Positions 7,379 to 15,274 of a stretch of DNA of 64,000 nt are shown here, one piece after another. The position numbers and the translations under genes are program-made. This DNA is from Halococcus salsus. GTDB lineage: Archaea; Halobacteriota; Halobacteria; Halobacteriales; Halococcaceae. The stretch's first letter is position 1, and the number at the start of each line of letters is the position of its first letter. The DNA lies in assembly GCF_009900715.1 (NCBI RefSeq), contig NZ_JAAAJC010000001.1, forward strand, positions 547,216 to 611,215, given 5' to 3'. The notes beneath the pieces were generated by a model. That model did not search any database. It worked only from the letters and a program-made list of their open reading frames with translations, and had not been told where the DNA came from.

Positions 7379-8173
7379 ATGAACACCGGTATTCAGGCAC
7401 GTCTCGACCGTATCGGCACCGACGGGAAGTTCCTCACCATCCCGATGGACCACGGCCTCACCCTCGGCGCGGTCCGGGGGCTGGTCGACATCGAGTCGAC
7501 CGTCGACGCGGTGACGCGCGGTGGGGCCGACGCCGTGTTGACCCAGAAAGGGGTCGCCCCTCGTGTGCATCCCAACAAGAACGACGCGGGCTACATCGTC
7601 CACCTCAACGGCTCGACCGCCGGCGGCCCGGACGCCAACGACAAACGGATCACCGGGACCGTCGAGGCGGCGGTCAAGGCCGGCGCGGACGCGGTCTCCT
7701 TTCACATCAACGTCGGGAGCGAATCCGAGCCCGAGCAGATCACCGACCTCGGCGAACTCACCGAGCGTGCCGACGAGCTCGGGATCCCAGTATTGGCGAT
7801 GGCCTACGCCCGCGGACCGGGCGTCGACGGGGCCGATCCCGAGCGCCTCAGCCACGCCGTCCGCCTCGCCGAGGAGCTCGGTGCGGACGTCGTCAAAACG
7901 GGCTACTCCGGCGACGCCGGGAGCTTCGCCCGCGTCGTCGACGCGACCCGACTGCCCGTGCTGATCGCGGGCGGCGAACCCGCGGGCGACAAAGCGTCAC
8001 TCGAAGCGGTCCGCGGCGCGATGGACGCGGGCGCGGCGGGCGTCTCGATGGGCCGCACGGTGTTCCAGCACGACGACCCGGAGGCCATGACCCGCGCGGT
8101 CTCGGGCGTGGTCCACGACGACCGCACGGCCGAGGAGGCGCTCGACCGGGCCGGCCTCGCGGTCGAAGCGTAA
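7379..8173 (+). CDS. aroA': 2-amino-3,7-dideoxy-D-threo-hept-6-ulosonate synthase
   Basis: A 264-residue class I aldolase-like protein. In the archaeal alternative route to dehydroquinate, this enzyme joins L-aspartate semialdehyde and 6-deoxy-5-ketofructose 1-phosphate. Features are LTIPMDHGLTLG, the GADAVLTQKG strand, the Schiff-base region ADVVKTGYSGD and the C-terminal phosphate site GAAGVSMGRTVFQ. It was once annotated as a fructose-bisphosphate aldolase. The ATG at 7379 lies 24 nt after the trpA stop, so it is probably the fourth gene of the trp operon; its partner aroB' is at 9153. Confidence 0.93.
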   Translation: MNTGIQARLDRIGTDGKFLTIPMDHGLTLGAVRGLVDIESTVDAVTRGGADAVLTQKGVAPRVHPNKNDAGYIVHLNGSTAGGPDANDKRITGTVEAAVKAGADAVSFHINVGSESEPEQITDLGELTERADELGIPVLAMAYARGPGVDGADPERLSHAVRLAEELGADVVKTGYSGDAGSFARVVDATRLPVLIAGGEPAGDKASLEAVRGAMDAGAAGVSMGRTVFQHDDPEAMTRAVSGVVHDDRTAEEALDRAGLAVEA

Positions 8174-8347
8174 CTATCGGTAGATGATGGCGAGTCCGAT
8201 AGCCGCCGAAACCACACCGTAGGTCAGCGCACCCCACGCGAGCAGGTTCGTCGCGCTCACGAAGACGAACAGACTGGCCACTCCAGCAACCACGATCCCA
8301 ACGAACAGGATCAGATGACCCGGGAGGCGCTCTAGCAGGCTCGACAT
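8174..8347 (-). CDS. Small two-helix membrane protein
   Basis: A 57-residue frame starting at the ATG at 8347 and ending one base after the aroA' stop on the other strand. Two hydrophobic segments are visible: LILFVGIVVAGVASLFVFV (about residues 12-30) and a C-terminal stretch ending LAIIYR. An AT-rich GAATAAATTC (about 8376-8385) could be the promoter. Function unknown; it is inserted between the two dehydroquinate-pathway genes on the opposite strand. Confidence 0.7.
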   Translation of the reverse strand: MSSLLERLPGHLILFVGIVVAGVASLFVFVSATNLLAWGALTYGVVSAAIGLAIIYR

Positions 8348-8414
8348 GGTTCGTCTGTGCGATGTGACTTCATGAATTTATTCCGGAAGCGGCGTGCACC
8401 ACGTTCTACGCCGT

Positions 8415-9071
8415 TCAGAGGAGACCGGGCAGGTCCACGGGCGAGTCGATGGTGTGGTCCGGTCGGATATCACCGACCGATAGGTCCGCCCCGTGTGAAA
8501 CCCAGACCGACCGGATGCCGAGCGCGTTCGCACCGGCGACGTCCGCGTGGAGGGAGTCGCCGACGTGTACCGTCTCTCGGGGATCGACATCCAGTTCCGA
8601 GAGCGCGTGCTCGAACGGTGCGGGGTCGGGTTTGATGCCGCCGGTGTCGGCGAACACCCGGACCTCGAATCGGTCGGCGATGCCGAGCGCGTCGAGCTTC
8701 GCGCGCTGGGTCGCCTCGCTGCCGTTCGTGACGAGTCCGAGGGGTGTGTCGACGGCGCTGAGGGCGGCCTCCGCACCGGGAACGAACTCGACGTCGGCGT
8801 AGTCGATGGCGCGGTGGTACGAGCGGGCGACCGCCTCGGCGCGTTCGGGGGTCGTATTCGTGCGCTCTGCGGCCGCTTCGAGGCAGTTGGTGTAGAACGC
8901 CACGTCGTCCTCGGCGGTCGGCACGTCGTTCACGACCGCGTTCATCTCGCTCGCGGTGGTGTACGGCGTCACGCCGACCTCGTCGAACGCCCCCGAGAGC
9001 ACCGTCTCCGGCGACCAGCGCCGTCGACAGAGGGTAGCATCCAGGTCGAACAGCACCGCGTCGGGCTCCAT
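8415..9071 (-). CDS. HAD superfamily hydrolase
   Basis: A 218-residue haloacid-dehalogenase-type phosphatase. Motif I is FDLDATLC (the first Asp is the nucleophile), motif II is LGLVTNGS, the Lys of motif III is in GIKPDPAPF, and motif IV is HVGDSLHADV. A helical cap lies between motifs I and II (about residues 20-85). The substrate cannot be told. The position between aroA' and aroB' raises the possibility that it dephosphorylates an aromatic-pathway sugar or intermediate, but it is on the opposite strand and the link is only positional. Confidence 0.88.
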   Translation of the reverse strand: MEPDAVLFDLDATLCRRRWSPETVLSGAFDEVGVTPYTTASEMNAVVNDVPTAEDDVAFYTNCLEAAAERTNTTPERAEAVARSYHRAIDYADVEFVPGAEAALSAVDTPLGLVTNGSEATQRAKLDALGIADRFEVRVFADTGGIKPDPAPFEHALSELDVDPRETVHVGDSLHADVAGANALGIRSVWVSHGADLSVGDIRPDHTIDSPVDLPGLL

Positions 9072-9152
9072 TATGCGGATGGTGGGTCGTCGCATCCGAA
9101 AACCTTCCGGGGTTTCCGCCACGTTCAAGCCCGACGGCTTCGAGCGCCCCGT

Positions 9153-10340
9153 ATGACACGCACGGTCTGGCTCAAAGCCGACGACTCGGTTGGCGACTGG
9201 GAGGAGCGGAAACGACGGATCACGGCGGGGCTCGAAGCCGGCGTCGACTGGGTGCTCTGCGACGAGGCCGACGTCTCGAAGGTCCGCGACCTCGGCGCGG
9301 TGTCGGTCGCGGCGTTCGCGAACGGCGGCATCGACACCATCGGGGACGAGGGCGAAGGGCCCGACGCGACGGTTGTCGGGAAGGGCGGCGAGGGCGACGG
9401 TACGGCCGACCTGCCACCCGACCTCTCGGGGTCGGCCGACCTCTCGGCGATCCGCCGTGACGACGCCGACGGCGCGTACGTCAGGGTGTTCAACCAGGAC
9501 TACGAGTCCTTCGCCGAGGCCGCCGCGAGCGAGGCCGACTACACCTTCATCATCGGCGAGGACTGGACCATCATCCCGCTCGAGAACCTGATCGCGCGCA
9601 TCGGCGAGGAGACCCACCTCGTCGCCGGTGTCGAGACCGCCGACGAGGCCCGAACGGCGTTCGAGACGCTCGAAACCGGCTCCGACGGTGTGCTGCTCGA
9701 TTCGAGCGACCCCGACGAGATCCGGCGCACGGTCGAGATCCGTGACGAGGCCGAGCGCGAACACCTCGACCTCCAGTGGGCCGAGATCACGGGGATCGAA
9801 CAGGTCGGGTCCGCGGACCGGGTCTGTGTCGACACCGGGTCCCTGCTCTCGGACGACGAGGGGATGCTCGTGGGCTCGATGAGCCGCGGGCTGTTCTTCG
9901 TCCACGCCGAGACCGCCGAATCGCCCTACGTGGCCTCGCGGCCCTTCCGGGTGAACGCCGGCGCGGTCCACGCCTACGTTCGGACACCGGACGGTGGCAC
10001 CCAGTACCTCTCCGAAGTCAAGAGCGGCGACGAGGTTCAGGTGGTCGACACCGACGGCCGAACCCGCGAGGCGCTGGTCGGGCGAGCGAAGATCGAGCGC
10101 CGACCGATGTTCCGGGTGGAGGCGACGGTCGGCGCGACGGTCGACGACGCCGAGAGCGGCGAGATCGACGGCGACCACATCGAGACCCTGCTCCAGAACG
10201 CCGAGACGATCAAGGTCGCCACCCCGAACGGGCCGAAGGCGGTGACGGACCTCAAGGTCGGCGACGAGGTCAAGGTCTACCACGAGGAGACGGCGCGCCA
10301 CTTCGGCGAGGCGGTCGACGAGCGGATCGTCGAGAAGTGA
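9153..10340 (+). CDS. aroB': 3-dehydroquinate synthase II
   Basis: A 395-residue archaeal enzyme that carries out NAD-dependent oxidative deamination and cyclisation of the AroA' product to 3-dehydroquinate, replacing the classical AroB. Characteristic segments are VWLKADD at the N-terminus, DWTIIPLENLIA, VCVDTGSLL, EGMLVGSMSRGLFFVHAE and the conserved FRVNAGAVHAYV. The start at 9153 (MTRTVWL) is preferred over the long upstream open frame, which is antisense to the HAD gene. The last bases nearly touch rimI, which is convergent. Confidence 0.95.
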   Translation: MTRTVWLKADDSVGDWEERKRRITAGLEAGVDWVLCDEADVSKVRDLGAVSVAAFANGGIDTIGDEGEGPDATVVGKGGEGDGTADLPPDLSGSADLSAIRRDDADGAYVRVFNQDYESFAEAAASEADYTFIIGEDWTIIPLENLIARIGEETHLVAGVETADEARTAFETLETGSDGVLLDSSDPDEIRRTVEIRDEAEREHLDLQWAEITGIEQVGSADRVCVDTGSLLSDDEGMLVGSMSRGLFFVHAETAESPYVASRPFRVNAGAVHAYVRTPDGGTQYLSEVKSGDEVQVVDTDGRTREALVGRAKIERRPMFRVEATVGATVDDAESGEIDGDHIETLLQNAETIKVATPNGPKAVTDLKVGDEVKVYHEETARHFGEAVDERIVEK

Positions 10341-10341
10341 G

Positions 10342-10806
10342 TCAGTCCCGAACCATGATCAGCGCGTTCTCGCCGTCGGCGTAGTAGCCCGGTGCGGTCT
10401 TCCGGTGGACGAAGCCGAACCGTCGGTAGAGCGTCTGTGCGCGCTCGTTGCTCGCGCGGACTTCGAGCTTGACCGAGGTGGCGCGTCGGCCGTCCATGAC
10501 GTCGAGCGCGCGGGCGAGCAGGGTCGCGCCGACCCCGCGTCCGCGATGGTGGGGGTCGACCGCGAGGTCCTTGACGTGCCCGAGCCGCCGGCCGTGGTTC
10601 GGCACGTCGTCGGCGACGATGTAGCCGACCACCTCATCGGTGACGGCCACCAGAAAGCCCGGAGTCCCGAGGAACCGTTCGAACGCGCGGAACGGCCACG
10701 GCTGGGGGAAGGAGGCTTTCTCGATCCGGAACACCGAGAGGAGGTCGGCCCGGACGATCTCGCGGGTCCGCACCCCCGGCCCGTCGGCATCGGTCGCCGT
10801 CGTCAT
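10342..10806 (-). CDS. rimI: Ribosomal-protein-type N-acetyltransferase
   Basis: A 154-residue GNAT-fold acetyltransferase of the RimI/Ard1 type, which acetylates protein N-termini with acetyl-CoA. The acetyl-CoA loop is RGRGVGATLL, preceded by VKDLAVDPHH; the RimI-like substrate region FPQPWPFRAF and the C-terminal YRRFGFVHRKTAPGYY are present. It starts at ATG 10806 and is convergent with aroB' with one base between the stops. Confidence 0.9.
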   Translation of the reverse strand: MTTATDADGPGVRTREIVRADLLSVFRIEKASFPQPWPFRAFERFLGTPGFLVAVTDEVVGYIVADDVPNHGRRLGHVKDLAVDPHHRGRGVGATLLARALDVMDGRRATSVKLEVRASNERAQTLYRRFGFVHRKTAPGYYADGENALIMVRD

Positions 10807-10848
10807 CGACGGTCGTACGGTACGAGCGTACTTATGGTCACTGCGGGG

Positions 10849-11166
10849 TCAGGGCGCGCCGCTGATCACGAACTGGGCACCCTCGTCGCCGGTCGTGATC
10901 TGCCGTGTGGCACCGGGTGAGACCCGGAGCGCGTCGCCGACGTCCATCGCGACGTCCTCGTCGTCGACGGTGATCGTGGCCGCGCCGTCGACGAGCACGT
11001 AGACCTCCTCCTCGCCCTCGTCGGCGTGGTCGTGTTCGAAGCCGTCCCAGTTCGGCTCGGCGTCGAGCACGCTGACGCCGTGCTCCTCACAGCCGAGCGG
11101 GTCACGAAGGAAGTGGAGTCCCTGGGTCGACTCGGTCTCCTCGTAGTTGACTTTGGTGTACGACAT
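10849..11166 (-). CDS. Cupin domain protein
   Basis: A 105-residue single-domain cupin. The metal-binding first motif is visible as HDHADEGEEEVYVLVDG-like spacing (EHDHADEGEEEVYV), giving two His and a Glu; the second motif is weak, DVGDALRVSPG, and lacks the usual His there. It may be a small metal-dependent sugar isomerase, dioxygenase or a sensor; the substrate is not predictable. It lies between rimI and an aldo-keto reductase, divergent from the latter. Confidence 0.8.
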   Translation of the reverse strand: MSYTKVNYEETESTQGLHFLRDPLGCEEHGVSVLDAEPNWDGFEHDHADEGEEEVYVLVDGAATITVDDEDVAMDVGDALRVSPGATRQITTGDEGAQFVISGAP

Positions 11167-11271
11167 CGTCGGGACCCACGGGACGGCGAGGGATACGCGT
11201 TTGGCTCCCGTATCGAAGTACTAGAAGATTGCCACAAAAGGGCTATTCATCTCCCACTCGAATCGATGCGG

Positions 11272-12237
11272 ATGGAGTACACGACGCTCGGTGACACCGG
11301 CATGACGGTCAGCAAGATCTGTCTCGGCTGCATGAGCTTCGGGGAGGGTGGCGACGAGATGTTCGATTGGACCGTCGACGAGGAGCAGGCCACCGAGGTG
11401 ATCGACCGCGCGATCGATCTCGGGATCAACTTCTTCGATACCGCGAACGTCTACTCCCGCGGCGACAGCGAGCGGATCCTCGGCAACGCGCTCTCGGAGT
11501 ACGACCGCGACGAACAGGTGGTCGCCACCAAGGTCTGGGGCGAGATGCGCGACGACGACCCCAACTCGGGCGGTCTGTCGCGAAAGACCATCGACCAGGA
11601 GCTCGACAACTCCCTCGATAGATTAGGTATGGACACCGTCGACCTCTATCAGATCCACCGCTGGGACGACGACACGCCGATCGAGGAGACCCTTCGCGCG
11701 CTCGACGACGCCGTGCGAGGGAACAAAACGCGGTATATCGGCGCGAGCTCGATGTGGGCCCACCAGTTCGCCGACGCACTCCACACCAGCGATTCGCTCG
11801 GCCTCGAACGGTTCGTCACGATGCAGAACCACTACAACCTCGTCTATCGGGAGGAGGAACGCGAGATGAACCCGCTGGCGGCGAAGGAGGGCGTGGGAGT
11901 GATCCCCTGGAGCCCGCTCGCGGGCGGCTACCTCGCGCGCCCCCACGAACGGGCCGACGAGATGCGCGACATGACGGAGGACCGATACGACACCCCACAG
12001 GCCCGCGAGATCAACGAACGCGTTCAGGAGGTCGCCGACGAGGCGGGCGTGAGCATGAGTCAGATCGGCCTCGCGTGGCTGCTCTCGAAGGAGGGCGTGA
12101 CCGCACCCATCTACGGCACGTCGAGCGTCGAGCACCTCGAAGACGCCGTCGAGGCGGTCGAACTCGACCTCGCCGCGAGCGATATCGAGTACCTCGAAGA
12201 ACCCTACGAGCCGATGGCGGTCCTCGGCCACGAGTAG
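11272..12237 (+). CDS. Aldo/keto reductase
   Basis: A 321-residue NADPH-dependent TIM-barrel reductase. The catalytic tetrad is seen as Asp-Tyr in FFDTANVYS, Lys in VATKVWGE and His in YQIHRWD. The NADPH-binding C-terminus has IYGTSSVEHLEDAV. It resembles the YajO/Kv-beta-like subgroup that reduces aldehydes or ketosteroids. The second ATG (11272, MEYTTLGDTGM) is chosen because a TATA-like GCTATTCAT (11242-11250) is about 26 nt upstream; ATG at 11266 would add two residues. Confidence 0.92.
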   Translation: MEYTTLGDTGMTVSKICLGCMSFGEGGDEMFDWTVDEEQATEVIDRAIDLGINFFDTANVYSRGDSERILGNALSEYDRDEQVVATKVWGEMRDDDPNSGGLSRKTIDQELDNSLDRLGMDTVDLYQIHRWDDDTPIEETLRALDDAVRGNKTRYIGASSMWAHQFADALHTSDSLGLERFVTMQNHYNLVYREEEREMNPLAAKEGVGVIPWSPLAGGYLARPHERADEMRDMTEDRYDTPQAREINERVQEVADEAGVSMSQIGLAWLLSKEGVTAPIYGTSSVEHLEDAVEAVELDLAASDIEYLEEPYEPMAVLGHE

Positions 12238-12275
12238 CTCCCGTTCGTCACACCGAATTCGGTCGGGGCGGTGAG

Positions 12276-13358
12276 TCAACCGACCGGTTCGCCGTCCGCG
12301 ACCACACGGGTGAGCTCGAAGACGGTGTTGCCGTCGGCGTCGGTCGCCTCGATCCGGAGTTCGTAGGTCGAGCCAGCGCCGTCCGGCACGGTGAACCTCG
12401 TCTCGCCGGTCGAGTCGCTGCCGCCCGCGTCGAACGACCGCTCGGCGACGGTCCGAGCCTCCCCGTCGGGGTCGGCGACGAGGCCGACGGTGACGCCCGA
12501 GAGGTCGTCGTCGGGGTCGGCGACGGTCCAGGCGACGTCGAAGACCGCCACGGTGCCGTTCGACGCGTCGGTGACGTCGAACGACTCGACGACCGGCGAG
12601 CGCGACGCCGGGGTCGCGGTCGGGCTCTCGTCTCCATCCCCCGCGGCCGACTCGTCGGCGTCGGTCGGCGTGTCCGCCTCATCGGACGCCGTCGTGTCGG
12701 TCGGTGTCTCCGCCCCGCCCGATCCACCGGCCGCATCCGACGCATCCGCTTCGCCTGACGCATCAGCCTCGGTCGGTGTATTCGGCTCGCCTGACGCATC
12801 AGCCTCGCCCGATTCGTCCGCCTCGTCCGACGCAGCCGTCGCGGTCGGTGTGTCCGCCTCGTCCGCTGCAGGCGTGTCGGTTGGGGTCCCGGAGTCGGCT
12901 GCCGCCGGGGGTTCCGGTGCCGACGGCGCTCCCGACTCCGCTGCGGGCTCCGACGTCGGCGTCGCGGTCGATGTCGCGTTCCCCGTCGTCGTGTTCTGGA
13001 GTGCGGTCGCCGTCGTCCGAACCGTGCCGAGGTCGGTCGTTGTGCCTCCGACGGTCGTCCGGGTTCCCGCGGTCGTCGGCTGCTCGGTCGTCCCTCCAGC
13101 GGTACTCGTCGTCGGGCCCTCGGCTCCCGCGCCGCCGTCCGTCAGCCCACCGAGGAACGGGAACCCGATGACGAACAGCACCGCGCCGAGCACGACGACG
13201 ACCACGAGGATGGCGACGACGCTCTCGGCACCGAGGCTCCTGTCGGTCGTCCCGCCCGGCCGCTCGTCACCGAAGACGAACCGGCCGTCGTCGGGCCCCG
13301 TTCGGTCGTCGTCGGGTCCCGTTCGGTCGTCGTCGGGCCCCGTTCGGTCGTCGGCCAT
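12276..13358 (-). CDS. Single-pass membrane protein with long Ser/Thr/Glu-rich stalk
   Basis: A 360-residue protein without a classical signal peptide. The N-terminus has the tandem unit DDDRTGP about three times (its DNA repeats near 13305-13350), then a transmembrane helix VVAILVVVVVLGAVLFVIGF (about residues 46-66). About 180 residues of Thr/Ser/Ala/Glu/Asp low-complexity sequence follow, with repeated motifs such as ASDEAD, ASGEAD and TPTD, and possible N-glycosylation sites (NTTTGNAT). The C-terminus (about 255-360) is a compact beta-rich region with SFDVTDASNGTVAVFDVAWTV that looks like a PKD/Ig-like fold. It is probably a cell-surface protein with its C-terminus outside. Function unknown. 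Confidence 0.75.
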   Translation of the reverse strand: MADDRTGPDDDRTGPDDDRTGPDDGRFVFGDERPGGTTDRSLGAESVVAILVVVVVLGAVLFVIGFPFLGGLTDGGAGAEGPTTSTAGGTTEQPTTAGTRTTVGGTTTDLGTVRTTATALQNTTTGNATSTATPTSEPAAESGAPSAPEPPAAADSGTPTDTPAADEADTPTATAASDEADESGEADASGEPNTPTEADASGEADASDAAGGSGGAETPTDTTASDEADTPTDADESAAGDGDESPTATPASRSPVVESFDVTDASNGTVAVFDVAWTVADPDDDLSGVTVGLVADPDGEARTVAERSFDAGGSDSTGETRFTVPDGAGSTYELRIEATDADGNTVFELTRVVADGEPVG

Positions 13359-13430
13359 TATTCGTCTCCTGAGTGTGGGTTCGGTTCGTCAGCGGTGGCC
13401 ACGGTTGGGTCGGTCGGTCTCACGGTGGAC

Positions 13431-14333
13431 TCAGGGGTACGACCGCTGGAGGACCACCGTTCCGCTCGCGTCGCGCACCGTCATGGTGTCCGCGCCGTTG
13501 TCCCAGACCTCGTTCGCCCGACCCCAGTAGCGTTCCGTCGCGGTGTCGGTGCCGCTCCCGGTGTAGAGGGTGACCTGCGCCCCCGGCGCGAGCGAGACGC
13601 CCTCCGGGAATGTGTAGGTCGTGCCGGAGCTGTCCGTGACGGTCCAGCCCGAGAGGTCGAGGCCCGCGTCGCCGGTGTTCTCGTAGGTGACGTACTCGTC
13701 GTTGAGGTTGTTCGCGTCGGTGCCGTCGGCGTCGGCGCTCAGCCCCGCCACCGAGAGCTCGCCCTCCCCCGAACCGTCGTCGCTTCCGTCGCCGTTCGCG
13801 CCCGCGACGAACTGCTTTGCGATCGGGCCCACCTGGTCTTCGCTTCGCGCCGGGTCGAACGCGTTCGGTGCGGGGCGCTGGAGGTTGAGCAGTTGGAAGT
13901 AGGTCGCGTGGTTAGCCTCGACGCTGTGGATCGAGAGCGCGGCCGTGAGGACCTCCTCGCTGTCGATCATGGGTGCCGCACCGGCGTAGGCCGAGACGCC
14001 GACGGCTTCGATCCGGTCGGCGAGCGCGACGAACCCCTCCATGGAGTCGTAGGGGAACTCGTAGTCGGCGAGTTCGACCGGTGTGCCACCCAGTTGTTCG
14101 ATCGTCTCGGTAAGCGCGTCGACGTGGGCCTTCTCGTGGTCCCGGACGTCCTCGATCTGCTGGTAGACCGAGTACTGGAGGGTCGGGCGGGCGAAGTAGT
14201 TCGCGACCGCCGAACACTCGACCTCGTGTTCCGAGTGGTTGGCGAGGAACTCGTCGTAGAACGCGTACTCGAGGTGTTCGAGTCCCAGCGCGTAGTTCAG
14301 TACGTCGACGTCGCTCGGGTCGGGTCCGTCCAT
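13431..14333 (-). CDS. Ferritin-like domain fused to a lamin-tail domain
   Basis: A 300-residue protein in two parts. Residues 1 to about 165 resemble ferritin-like (DUF4439/Ferritin_2) helices, with LGLEHLEYAFYDEFL, the DVRDHEKAHVDAL helix and SIHSVEANHATYF giving paired Glu/His of a possible di-metal site. After a Gly/Asp/Ser linker comes a lamin-tail-like beta domain (about 195-300) with NNLNDEYVTYENTG, LDLSGWTVTDSSGTTYTF and APGAQVTLYTG. Lamin-tail domains occur on secreted bacterial and archaeal proteins, but no signal peptide is seen here. The start at 14333 is supported by a TATA box (CTTTTATCCC, 14357-14366) about 27 nt upstream. The role is unknown; iron or stress function is possible. 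Confidence 0.78.
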   Translation of the reverse strand: MDGPDPSDVDVLNYALGLEHLEYAFYDEFLANHSEHEVECSAVANYFARPTLQYSVYQQIEDVRDHEKAHVDALTETIEQLGGTPVELADYEFPYDSMEGFVALADRIEAVGVSAYAGAAPMIDSEEVLTAALSIHSVEANHATYFQLLNLQRPAPNAFDPARSEDQVGPIAKQFVAGANGDGSDDGSGEGELSVAGLSADADGTDANNLNDEYVTYENTGDAGLDLSGWTVTDSSGTTYTFPEGVSLAPGAQVTLYTGSGTDTATERYWGRANEVWDNGADTMTVRDASGTVVLQRSYP

Positions 14334-14406
14334 ACCGACGACAGACAGATGTGGGATAAAAGAGTATGCCAAATTCTCGCCGGAGAACCGGCGAGCGCGT
14401 CCCGAG

Positions 14407-15138
14407 TTATCCGAGGTCGGTCTCCTCACCGTCGACGTAGACCGAGACGTCGCCGTTGGCCTCGAAGCTCGTGATCTCGCCGGTGATGTGGTAGGCGTCG
14501 CCGCCACCGCCGAGCCGTCCGTCGACCGTCGAGCCGCTGATGACGTCGATGTCGGGGTCCTCGGTCACGCCGCTGTCGTCGATCGGCGCGCCGTAGCTCT
14601 CACCGCGGCGCTCGATCGACCCCGAGACCGTCAGCTGGTAGGTGACCTTGTCCTCCACGGACCCACCGATGAGGACGACGTTGTGCTCCTCCTGCGGAGT
14701 GGTCTCCGTCGGGGTCGATGTCTCCGTCGGTGTTGGTGTCGGGGTGTCCGTCGGGGTCGGTGTTGGTGTTGCGGTCGGTGTGGGCGTCGGTGTCGGGGTG
14801 TCCGTCGGGGTCGGTGTCGGGGTGTCCGTCGGCGTCGATGTTGCGGTCGGCGTAGCTGTTGGGGTTGGCGTCCCCGTCGCGGTCGACGTTGCAGTGGACG
14901 TCGCCGTAGACGTCGTGGTGGCCGTCGCGTTCGAACCGGCGGTCGTCGTCGACGCCGCCGTCGTGGTGTTCGGTGCCGGCGGACTGGTCGGCGAGCCCGT
15001 TGCGGTTCCCGTCTCGTTTCCGGACTCACCGGACGTCGGAGCCGGTGTCTGGTCCGCGGGTGCCGACGCGAGCTGTGAGCACCCCGCGAGCAACAGCAGC
15101 GCGACACACACGACGGCGATGACGGCTCGTTGCCTCAT
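14407..15138 (-). CDS. Lipoprotein with Thr-Pro repeat stalk
   Basis: A 243-residue secreted lipoprotein. The signal peptide ends in the lipobox LLLLAGC (Cys about residue 19). Residues 25-150 are Thr/Ser/Pro/Ala-rich, with repeats built on TPTPTPTD and TSTAT units; the underlying DNA is a tandem repeat. The C-terminal 90 residues form a small beta-rich domain with VVLIGGSVEDKVTYQLTVSG and YHITGEITSFEANGDVSVYVDG. The stalk probably carries sugars and spans the S-layer. Function unknown. It is transcribed in the same direction as the two preceding surface-type genes. Confidence 0.8.
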   Translation of the reverse strand: MRQRAVIAVVCVALLLLAGCSQLASAPADQTPAPTSGESGNETGTATGSPTSPPAPNTTTAASTTTAGSNATATTTSTATSTATSTATGTPTPTATPTATSTPTDTPTPTPTDTPTPTPTPTATPTPTPTDTPTPTPTETSTPTETTPQEEHNVVLIGGSVEDKVTYQLTVSGSIERRGESYGAPIDDSGVTEDPDIDVISGSTVDGRLGGGGDAYHITGEITSFEANGDVSVYVDGEETDLG

Positions 15139-15274
15139 GCCCCTAACCAGCTAGCTTCTCGACCATAACTCCCCCGATAGGAGAAACGGGCCGTTTCAGC
15201 CCCCTATCGAACCGATATCCCTGGTTTCGGCCGAGATCGTGTCGACTCACCGACCCGGTTCGTGCGTCGGTCGG

